From DATGHS01 sp035307785 (GTDB taxonomy: Bacteria; Planctomycetota; Planctomycetia; Gemmatales; Gemmataceae), in assembly GCA_035307785.1 (NCBI GenBank), contig DATGHS010000205.1, positions 1-11,872 on the forward strand: a DNA stretch of 11,872 nt. Direction: 5' to 3'. Numbering within the stretch: the stretch's first letter is position 1; the number at the start of each line of letters is the position of its first letter. Shown piece by piece: positions 6,282-11,872 of the stretch. Under the pieces are notes generated by a model. The model searched no databases. It was not told the DNA's origin and was given only the letters and a program-made list of their open reading frames with translations. Position numbers and translations under genes: made by a program.

Positions 6282-6305
6282 GGGATGAAAAAATTTTTCC
6301 GTCCC
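6282..6305. repeat. 24-bp loopless AT-centred palindrome
   Basis: GGGATGAAAAAA (6282-6293) and TTTTTCCGTCCC (6294-6305) are inverted matches at 10 of 12 positions with no loop. It directly follows a T8 run. It could be a protein-binding site, an unwinding element or a bidirectional terminator for the zinc-ribbon gene. Confidence 0.5.
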
Positions 6306-6384
6306 GATCCGGATATCGTCTACCGTCGCAAGCATCTGTCGATACGGAAGTACCGAAACGCGCGAACCGGTGCCAATCTTCGAT

Positions 6385-6393
6385 TGTGAAAAA
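6385..6393 (-). promoter_or_regulatory. Single degenerate DnaA-box match
   Basis: TTTTTCACA on the minus strand fits TTWTNCACA. It is the only such match noticed between 5348 and 6558 and sits in an A-tract where chance matches are likely. Confidence 0.2.
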
Positions 6394-6558
6394 AAATACT
6401 TAATTTGCCGCGCGCTCCGGCAGCGCGGGATATCATCCTCACTCTACTCTCCGAGTTGACAGCGTCCGCGGAACGGTTTCCCCACCCCAGGCGGACCATC
6501 GACCTCTCTTGACGGAAACGCGCGTCTCGCGACGGATGCGCGCCTCAGGGGTAGGTTC

Positions 6559-7998
6559 ATGGAATTCGCAGCTGCTTTGGAGAAAGCGCTCGTCGAGTGC
6601 ATTGGCTCGCAACGGTTCCAGCTCTGGTTTCGCGGCCGAACGAACTTCCAAGTGGATGGTGACGCGCTCGTAGTGGGCGTTCCGAATCTCCATCTTCAGG
6701 ATTGGCTGAAGAAGGAGTATGCGGAGACCCTGCGCGCGGCGGCGCTGTCGGTCTTGAACCGGCCCGTGGAGCTCCGCTTTCGCATCGATGCCGAGCTGTT
6801 CCGCACCACCCGCCAGGAGCTGAAGCAGGCGCCGGTGAACGGTACGCCGGGACAACCGAAGCCGCCTCCTCAACCTCAGCGCACCCTCTTCGATGGCATC
6901 GACAAAAAGCTGGAGCGCCGCCGGGCTCTCGCCGAGCAGCCGAAGCGGCGCTGGCGCAACCTGGCCGAATTCGTGGTGGGGCCGTGCAATCGCGTGGCGT
7001 TCGCTGCCGCGATGAGCACCGCCGAAGAACCGGGCCATGGGCCGAATCCGCTGGTGGTGCATGGTCCGGTGGGCACGGGCAAAACCCATCTATTGGAAGG
7101 CATCTATGCAAGTATTCGGCGGCGCTATCCCCAGCAGCGCGTGGTCTTCGTCACGGCGGAGGACTTCACGAATCGTTTCGTTGCGTCGGTGCGCTTCGGC
7201 AAGCAAGCGGGGTTTCGCAAGCAGTTCCGTTCCTGCGATGTGCTTTTGATCGACGACGTGCATTTCCTGGCGCGCAAACGCGCGACCCAGGAGGAGTTTC
7301 TGCACACGCTCGACGCCTTGCTCGATGACGGCCGGCAAGTGGCGCTCAGCTGCGATTGCCATCCACGGCTCAACGAGGATTTCCAGCCGGAACTGCTTGA
7401 TCGCCTGCTCGGCGGCGCGATCTGGGGCCTCCTGCCGCCGGATGCCGATACGCGGCTGTCCTTTCTCCGCTCTCATACGAGTCGGGAGCGCAAGCGGCCG
7501 GACGAGCGCTTTTCCGTTCCTGACGAGGTCTTTACATTCCTCGCGCACCAGTTACGCGGCAACATGAGGGAGCTGGAAGGGGCCCTCCATTGCATACGCC
7601 ATTTTAGCCGGGTGACGAATCGCCCGATTGACCTCGCTTTGGCCCGTGAAGCGCTCGGCGACTTGCTTCGCCATGCGGTACGCACCGTCCGCGTGGCGGA
7701 TGTGGACAACGCGGTCTGTGGTCTGCTCCAATTGCCTTCGGGCACGCTGCAAAGCAAGCAGCGCAACTGGTCGGTGAGCCACCCGCGCATGCTGGCGATC
7801 TACCTGTGCCGTAAACACACGAGCGCGAGCTTCGGCGAGATCAGCAAACACTTCGGCAGCAAGAGCCACAGCACGACCGTGGCCGCAGAAAAGAAAATCC
7901 GCCAGTCGCTGGAAGGCAACGGCCAGCTCACCGCCGCCGGCCGGGAATGGCCCGTGCGCGAGTTAATTGAACGCATTGAACGAAAACTCCTCAGCTGA
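6559..7998 (+). CDS. dnaA: Chromosomal replication initiator DnaA, divergent
   Basis: DnaA binds origin boxes, oligomerises with ATP, melts the origin and loads DnaB. The 479-residue product shows domain I (about 1-80; RFQLWF, VPNLHLQDWLKKEY) and a Pro/Gln linker (about 90-110). The AAA+ domain has Walker A GPVGTGKT (169-176), Walker B VLLIDD (228-233), sensor 1 ALSCD (262-266) and sensor 2 NMRELEGAL with R337. Domain IV carries HPRMLAIYLCRK and HFGSKSHSTTVAAEKKI. Box VII reads DRLLGGAIWGL instead of the usual DRLKSRFGWGL, so the arginine-finger position (R285 in E. coli) is G286, and the following segment is shorter. A short extra stretch, TSRERKRPDER (307-317), follows. ATG 6559 has AGGGG 7 nt upstream. 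dnaN is not adjacent. The identity is firm; whether this is the only initiator in the genome is unknown. Confidence 0.95.
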   Translation: MEFAAALEKALVECIGSQRFQLWFRGRTNFQVDGDALVVGVPNLHLQDWLKKEYAETLRAAALSVLNRPVELRFRIDAELFRTTRQELKQAPVNGTPGQPKPPPQPQRTLFDGIDKKLERRRALAEQPKRRWRNLAEFVVGPCNRVAFAAAMSTAEEPGHGPNPLVVHGPVGTGKTHLLEGIYASIRRRYPQQRVVFVTAEDFTNRFVASVRFGKQAGFRKQFRSCDVLLIDDVHFLARKRATQEEFLHTLDALLDDGRQVALSCDCHPRLNEDFQPELLDRLLGGAIWGLLPPDADTRLSFLRSHTSRERKRPDERFSVPDEVFTFLAHQLRGNMRELEGALHCIRHFSRVTNRPIDLALAREALGDLLRHAVRTVRVADVDNAVCGLLQLPSGTLQSKQRNWSVSHPRMLAIYLCRKHTSASFGEISKHFGSKSHSTTVAAEKKIRQSLEGNGQLTAAGREWPVRELIERIERKLLS

Positions 7999-8004
7999 TT
8001 CAAC

Positions 8005-8033
8005 TTGACACTGTCACGTAACACTGTTATAAT
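8005..8033 (+). promoter_or_regulatory. Perfect-consensus sigma70 promoter of the MerR-VIT/vWA operon
   Basis: TTGACA (8005-8010), a 17-nt spacer and TATAAT (8028-8033) match the consensus at all 12 positions. It starts 6 nt after the dnaA stop codon. The expected start site, 6-7 nt after the -10, falls on or next to the A of ATG 8040, so the mRNA should be leaderless or nearly so. Confidence 0.9.
8006..8029. promoter_or_regulatory. Twin palindromic operator overlapping -35 and -10
   Basis: TGACACTGTCA (8006-8016) and TAACACTGTTA (8019-8029) are each perfect 11-bp palindromes around a central C, 13 bp apart centre to centre; both contain ACACTGT. The 24 bp also form one larger dyad centred at 8017/8018 (9 of 12 pairs match). 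One palindrome covers most of the -35 and the other the start of the -10, so a bound protein would block RNA polymerase. The MerR-type protein encoded immediately downstream is the obvious candidate ligand (inference). Confidence 0.7.
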
Positions 8034-8039
8034 CCGACC

Positions 8040-8633
8040 ATGAAGTCGGATTCCCTGTATACGCTGGACGAACTTAGCGCGCAAGTCGCGCTGGCGTTGG
8101 CGGAAAATTACGACGGCGCGCCGAATGACCGCATTCGCGAGCTGCCGGACCGCCGCACCATCCGCTACTACACCACGCTGGGCTTACTGGATCGGCCACA
8201 GATCGACGGCCGCATTGCCCGATATCGTCGCCGACATCTGCTGCAGCTGGTGGCGATCAAGCGGCTACAAGGGCACGGGCTATCGTTACACGAAATCCAG
8301 CAGCGACTCCTCGGTGTTTCGGACCGGGAGCTGGAGAAAACTGCTCGCTTGCCATCTTTGGCGAACCTCGGCCGTAAGGCCAGGGTTGATGCGAAGGCCG
8401 AATCGCCGAAACGACGCGAATTCTGGAAAGAGCCGCCATCCGCGCCAAGCGCCGAATTAACCGAGGCGGAGCCTGGTCCAGAACCTGTCCTGGCCGGGCT
8501 GCGTCTTTCGGAAGATGTAACGTTGCTGTTGCCCCTGGCCCGCGCGGCGGACGAGGCGGATCTGCAAGCGGTGCAAGCCGCCGCCGCCCCATTGTTGAAG
8601 CTTTTACGTGTACGTCGATTACTGAAATCCTGA
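8040..8633 (+). CDS. MerR-family transcriptional regulator, probably autoregulatory
   Basis: The 197-residue product has an N-terminal MerR-type winged helix: YTLDELSAQV (7-16), RRTIRYYTTLGLLDRP (38-53), GRIARYRRRHLLQLVAIKRLQGHGLSLHEIQQRL (57-90). Between the first helix and the TIRYY helix lies an enlarged segment (about 17-37, ALALAENYDGAPNDRIRELPD), where ordinary MerR proteins have only a short SVRT-like turn. The middle (about 115-145) is Pro/Glu/Lys-rich and probably flexible. The C-terminus (about 152-197) is a Leu/Ala-rich helical region, likely for dimerisation or partner contact. There is no cysteine cluster for metal sensing. ATG 8040 lies at the expected transcription start, with no ribosome site possible; no downstream start would keep the HTH. 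It is followed after 36 bp by the VIT/vWA gene, evidently in one operon. The signal sensed is unknown. Confidence 0.88.
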   Translation: MKSDSLYTLDELSAQVALALAENYDGAPNDRIRELPDRRTIRYYTTLGLLDRPQIDGRIARYRRRHLLQLVAIKRLQGHGLSLHEIQQRLLGVSDRELEKTARLPSLANLGRKARVDAKAESPKRREFWKEPPSAPSAELTEAEPGPEPVLAGLRLSEDVTLLLPLARAADEADLQAVQAAAAPLLKLLRVRRLLKS

Positions 8634-8635
8634 TA

Positions 8636-8647
8636 GCCGCTTGCGGC
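8636..8647. repeat. Short palindrome GCCGCTTGCGGC between the MerR and VIT/vWA genes
   Basis: It is a 5-bp stem around TT, starting 3 nt after the MerR stop codon, and shares the core CCGCTTGCG with the hairpin at 2733-2787. It may be a degenerate member of that repeat family. Confidence 0.4.
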
Positions 8648-8669
8648 CAAGCCCAACCGAGGAGACCCC

Positions 8670-11123
8670 ATGCCCCCAAAACCGATTCCGATTTTGATGG
8701 AAGAAATCCCTGCCGAGGCCGAGGCCGGCTTCGGGGCGTTGTCGACGCCGCTGGGCAACCTGCCCCTGAAGGCAGTCGAAGTGCAAACGCGCATCGACGG
8801 CTTGAACTTCCGCACCACGATGCGGCAATCGTTTCGCAATTGCCACAGCGATGCATTGGAAGCAACGTACATTTTCCCGTTGCCGGATCGCGCCGCCGTC
8901 GGGCAGTTTCGCCTCACGGTGGCCGGCCGCGTGGTCGAGGGTGAATTGCAGGAACGCGCTAAAGCGCGGGAAATGTATGAGGAAGCGATCAAGAAGGGCC
9001 ACCGTGCCGCCATTGCGGAGGAGGAGCGGCCCAATGTATTTACCATGCGCGTTGGCAACCTGCCGCCCGGTGAAGACGCCGCGGTGGAACTCGTGCTGAC
9101 CGGTGCTTTGCCCATCGACCATGGTGAAGCGACTTGGCGTTTTCCGCTGGTAGTAGCGCCGCGCTACATTCCCGGCCAACCGCTCGACGGCGAATCGGTC
9201 GGCAGCGGCATGGAACTCGATACCGATGCGGTTCCGGATGCGTCACGCATTTCGCCGCCGGTGCTGTTGCCTGGTCAGCCGAATCCCGTTCGGCTCAATC
9301 TGAGTGTCGAAGTATATCCCGCCGGTCTACCAGTGCACGATTTTCGCTCCAGTTTGCACGGAGTAGAAGAGCAAAACCTGCCCGGCGGATTCCGTTTCTG
9401 TCTCAAGCCCGGCGAACGGCTGGACCGCGATTTCATCCTGCGCTTCCGCTTTGATGATGTGCAGCTGCGAACATCGCTACAAACTCAGTCCGATCCGGCT
9501 GATCCGTCGCAGAGCATCTTCGCACTTACGGTCGTGCCGCCGCAAGACTCGGCACGCGCCAACAAACCACGCTTAATGGTCTTCGTGCTGGATCGCTCCG
9601 GCAGCATGCAAGGTTGGAAGATGCTGGCCGCCCGCCGGGCGCTGGGTCGGATGATCGATTCGCTTACCGACCGCGACCGCTTCGCCATTCTGGCGTTCGA
9701 CGACCAGGTGGAGTCGTTCCCACCCGAGGGCAAAGCCGAAAATGCTGCCAACCGGCAGCGCTTCCGCGCCCTGGAATGGCTCGGCAAAATCGAGTCACGC
9801 GGCGGCACGGAGCTGGCAAGGCCGCTCGCGCGCGCATTCGAGATTCTTTCGGCCGACAAGGGTGAAGCCTCGCCGGGCGTGGACCGAATCGTGGTCCTGG
9901 TTACGGATGGCCAGGTCGGCAACGAGGACCAGATCCTGAAAGTGCTTGCCGACCGGCTCCAGGGCATTCGCATCTTCACTTTGGGCATCGACCAGGCCGT
10001 GAACGACGCGTTCCTGAGGCGCCTGGCAGGTCTGGGCGGCGGCTACAGTGAGGTCGTGGAATCGGAAGAGCGTCTCGATGACGTGATGGATAAGGTTCAT
10101 CGCCGCATCCGCACCCCACTGTTGACCGGATTGAAGCTCGAAGGCAACGTGGAGTTGACGGATGTCGTCCCGGAGCGTCTGTCCGACTTGTTCCCCGGCA
10201 CGCCAATCACGATTCTGGGGCGGATACGAGCCGGAAGCGTAAGCGACGGAGCAATCCGCGTTCGCGCGAGCGATGAAGCCGGCCAACCCTGGCTGTGGGA
10301 GGCCAAGGCTCAGCCGGCCGAAACGGTCGCGCCCGTTTGGGCCCGCGGCTTCGTGCGCGAATTGGAAGATCGCTACGCCATTGGTCGCGGCAAATTGGCG
10401 GAGATCGAAAAGCGCATCGTCGAAGTTTCGCTGAAGTACCACGTGCTTTGCCGCTTTACGGCCTTCGTGGCCGTGGATGTGAAGGAAGTGGTGAACCCTG
10501 GCGGCCATCTGCAGAGAATTACGCAGCCAGTGGATCCGGCCGCCGGCTGGGACATGCTGAAACCGCGCCGGCAGCCAGAAATGATGGACGCGATGTGTTG
10601 CATTAACCTGGGAACCACTCCCCCCGGTTGGGCCGCCGCCGCGCTGCCGACGGAAACCGAATCGGTCGATTCCATGTTCGCCGATTTCTCCGATCCCGGC
10701 ACGACCGAAACGGACTATGACGTCGGTAAACACCGAAGCGAGATTAAGAAGTTTGCAAAACGATCGGCGAGTTGTGAACCCGCAGCGCTCCGGCGAGCCA
10801 CGCCGGGCCTCGACCTCTCTGCTTACCGGCAGCGCGCTGAAAACCTGCGGCAGCGCTTGGAACAAGCTACTGAGCGACTGCGCGAACTCTACGTGCTGGC
10901 CGTGCGGTTGGAAGAGTTAATCGACGACCTGAAGTCGATCAACGCGCCGGAAGCGGAGTGGCAGCCGCTGGCGGACCTGCTGACCGAGCTGCGAACGTTC
11001 CTAGGCAAACCAAAACCGAGCCGGGACGAGATTCACGCGACGGGATTAAAATGCAACGAGGTGCTGGACGCTTTCTCCGGTGCCAAGAAAAAAGCGGCGC
11101 GCAACAAGGCGTTTTGGAAATAG
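8670..11123 (+). CDS. Cytoplasmic VIT and von Willebrand factor A domain protein
   Basis: The 817-residue product begins with a VIT domain (about 25-150; LPLKAVEVQTRIDGL, ATYIFPLPDRAAVGQF, KAREMYEEAIKKGHRAA, MRVGNLPPGEDAAVEL). A beta-rich linker follows, then a vWA domain (about 300-480) with an intact metal-ion-dependent adhesion site: D308-x-S310-x-S312 (VLDRSGSM), T380 (RGGTEL) and D413 (LVTDGQVGNE). Residues about 487-605 resemble the beta region after vWA in inter-alpha-trypsin-inhibitor-like proteins. A low-complexity linker (about 610-690) and a Leu/Arg/Glu-rich coiled coil (about 716-780) end the protein. No signal peptide or membrane segment is present, unlike the secreted animal relatives, so metal-dependent protein binding in the cytoplasm is inferred. 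ATG 8670 has GAGGAG 5-6 nt upstream. It is co-oriented and probably co-transcribed with the MerR gene. No MoxR-type ATPase is seen nearby. Confidence 0.93.
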   Translation: MPPKPIPILMEEIPAEAEAGFGALSTPLGNLPLKAVEVQTRIDGLNFRTTMRQSFRNCHSDALEATYIFPLPDRAAVGQFRLTVAGRVVEGELQERAKAREMYEEAIKKGHRAAIAEEERPNVFTMRVGNLPPGEDAAVELVLTGALPIDHGEATWRFPLVVAPRYIPGQPLDGESVGSGMELDTDAVPDASRISPPVLLPGQPNPVRLNLSVEVYPAGLPVHDFRSSLHGVEEQNLPGGFRFCLKPGERLDRDFILRFRFDDVQLRTSLQTQSDPADPSQSIFALTVVPPQDSARANKPRLMVFVLDRSGSMQGWKMLAARRALGRMIDSLTDRDRFAILAFDDQVESFPPEGKAENAANRQRFRALEWLGKIESRGGTELARPLARAFEILSADKGEASPGVDRIVVLVTDGQVGNEDQILKVLADRLQGIRIFTLGIDQAVNDAFLRRLAGLGGGYSEVVESEERLDDVMDKVHRRIRTPLLTGLKLEGNVELTDVVPERLSDLFPGTPITILGRIRAGSVSDGAIRVRASDEAGQPWLWEAKAQPAETVAPVWARGFVRELEDRYAIGRGKLAEIEKRIVEVSLKYHVLCRFTAFVAVDVKEVVNPGGHLQRITQPVDPAAGWDMLKPRRQPEMMDAMCCINLGTTPPGWAAAALPTETESVDSMFADFSDPGTTETDYDVGKHRSEIKKFAKRSASCEPAALRRATPGLDLSAYRQRAENLRQRLEQATERLRELYVLAVRLEELIDDLKSINAPEAEWQPLADLLTELRTFLGKPKPSRDEIHATGLKCNEVLDAFSGAKKKAARNKAFWK

Positions 11124-11239
11124 AAAGGAAGGACACAAAGATCACCAAGGAGATATAAAGATCACCAAGAGGAATTGATAATCGAATTCTTCTTTGTGTT
11201 CTTTGTGCTTCTTGGTGCTCTTTGTGTCCTTTCTTCTTT
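11123..11239. terminator. Repeat-built bidirectional hairpin between convergent genes
   Basis: The left side holds two copies of AAAGATCACCAAG (11137-11149, 11157-11169; period 20). The right side holds the inverted counterpart CTTGGTGCTCTTTGTGTCC (11211-11229), so GGACACAAAGAnCACCAAG pairs over 19 positions with one mismatch, plus a flanking GAAAGG/CCTTTC-like extension. In the plus direction the stem is followed by TTCTTCTTTTT. The left arm starts at the VIT/vWA stop codon and the right arm touches the stop of the opposing gene. Terminator function is inferred from position and structure. Confidence 0.65.
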
Positions 11240-11872
11240 TTACTTCACATTTAGGCTCGTGAGATAGCCGTCCAGCGCCTGGCGGGCTTCGAGTTCCTTC
11301 GATTGCAGCGACTTCTGCTGTTTCTGCAAGTCTTCGATCTCCGTCTCCTGCTTGTCGAACTTTTCCAAGTAGCGCTTGTAGGCCGCGGCGGTCTGCGGCA
11401 TCTCACGCAAGTTCGCTCGCAAGCGGCCCTGGTCATCCGTGATGACCTTCAGTTGCTGGTTCACATTGCCCAAATCCTGCTGCGCCTTCACCAGCGCCGC
11501 CTTGAACTCGAGCGCCTTCGCCAAGGCCTGCTTCACTTCCGGAGTCGAAATGGCGTTGTTGATGAAGAAGCGAATCGTATCGTCATTCGTGTTCGAAATG
11601 GCGATCGATTGGCTCAGGTTCTTCTCTTCCACGATCGTCATGCTCACCGACTTCTTCGCTTCGGCCGGCAGCTTCATTTCGAAGCGACGGAACTCCTGCG
11701 TGCGCTCCACCGGTTGCTCTTTGCTGACGAGTTCGAAATCGGTCCGGTACGGATGCTCGATCCACAGCGTGCGCTCGGCTCCCGAGCGATTCGTCGCAGT
11801 GTAAGTCTTCTCCTCGCGAATCTTGTCGGTCTTGATAATTAGCCCGCGTTCGATTCGGACCGCGATCAGACG
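11240..11872 (-). CDS. C-terminal part of a DUF4139-like coiled-coil protein (truncated by window edge)
   Basis: The frame is open from the right edge to the stop at 11240, giving 210 visible residues; the GTG at 11710 is internal, because the upstream sequence in the same frame continues the protein. The first 110 or so residues are beta-rich (GLIIKTDKIREEKTYTATNR, RTLWIEHPYRTDFELV, SMTIVEEKNLSQSIAISNTN), resembling the C-terminal beta domain of DUF4139 / mucoidy-inhibitor-A-like proteins as found in planctomycetes. The rest is strongly helical and charged (about 115-205, EFKAALVKAQQDLGNVNQQL, KFDKQETEIEDLQKQQKSLQ), probably a coiled coil. The N-terminus, and so any signal peptide, lies outside the window. 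It converges on the VIT/vWA gene. The family assignment is from remembered sequence character and is moderate; the biochemical role is unknown. Confidence 0.75.
   Translation of the reverse strand, partial: RLIAVRIERGLIIKTDKIREEKTYTATNRSGAERTLWIEHPYRTDFELVSKEQPVERTQEFRRFEMKLPAEAKKSVSMTIVEEKNLSQSIAISNTNDDTIRFFINNAISTPEVKQALAKALEFKAALVKAQQDLGNVNQQLKVITDDQGRLRANLREMPQTAAAYKRYLEKFDKQETEIEDLQKQQKSLQSKELEARQALDGYLTSLNVK

Larger units (their letters stand above)
6129..6558 (+). other. dnaA leader region, candidate replication origin
   Basis: There is no supported gene in these 430 bp. The region holds the 10-bp palindrome CCGTGCACGG (6251-6260), a T8 run (6273-6280), a 24-bp AT-centred palindrome (6282-6305), an A/T tract at about 6383-6406, and a small GC hairpin (CGCGCT/AGCGCG around 6411-6426). 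A perfect TTGACA at 6456-6461 has no -10 at 16-18 nt. The dnaA ribosome site is AGGGG, 7 nt before ATG 6559. The region lies between leftward and rightward replication genes, which is the reason for the oriC suggestion; recognised DnaA-box clusters are lacking. Confidence 0.4.

Noticed and set aside
6152..6403. Plus-strand frame of 83 aa in the dnaA leader
   Set aside because: The purine-rich motif abuts the first ATG, the frame runs through the T8 and A/T tracts, and the product has no domain or convincing signal peptide.
6456..6484. TTGACA at 6456-6461 as a dnaA promoter
   Set aside because: No -10-like hexamer lies at 16-18 nt; the sequence there is TCCCCA-like.
8006..8029. GlnR/TnrA-type site (TGTNA-N7-TNACA) for a MerR-family nitrogen regulator
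   Set aside because: The palindromes do not fit that spacing, and the encoded protein is not GlnR-like outside the HTH.

Overview
The window looks like a chromosomal segment of a planctomycete. The grounds are a Tat-type DUF1501 protein, a planctomycete-style DUF4139-like coiled-coil protein, a MerR plus VIT/vWA gene pair, GC-rich genes, and short 7/8-nt tandem repeats packed into intergenic spaces. No tRNA, rRNA, CRISPR array or insertion sequence was recognised.

Left half (minus strand, read right to left): rplY (L25/CTC-type) - pth - rpsF - ssb - rplI - dnaB, followed by the 5' part of a DUF1501 gene that runs off the left edge. This is a replication/translation operon of familiar order, with a good extended -10 promoter in front of rplY. 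The usual rpsR (S18) is missing between ssb and rplI; a perfect 17-bp-stem hairpin lies there instead. Several gene ends and spacers carry heptamer or octamer repeats, often as inverted pairs starting directly at a stop codon. One array is translated as the tail of Pth.

Middle (5348-6558): a mostly non-coding divergent region with a doubtful small minus-strand ORF, a 65-aa zinc-ribbon gene on the plus strand, and a 430-bp AT-tract-containing dnaA leader. Genes point away from this region on both sides, and both the replicative helicase and the initiator flank it, so it is an oriC candidate. Consensus DnaA boxes are almost absent.

Right half (plus strand): a divergent dnaA, in which the box VII arginine finger appears to be glycine. 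Next comes a textbook TTGACA-17-TATAAT promoter with two overlapping 11-bp palindromes, driving an apparently leaderless MerR-family regulator and an 817-aa cytoplasmic VIT/vWA protein. That operon converges on the C-terminal part of a DUF4139-like protein across a repeat-built bidirectional hairpin.

The most interesting items are the MerR-VIT/vWA operon with its promoter architecture, the divergent DnaA, and the stop-codon-abutting tandem repeats.
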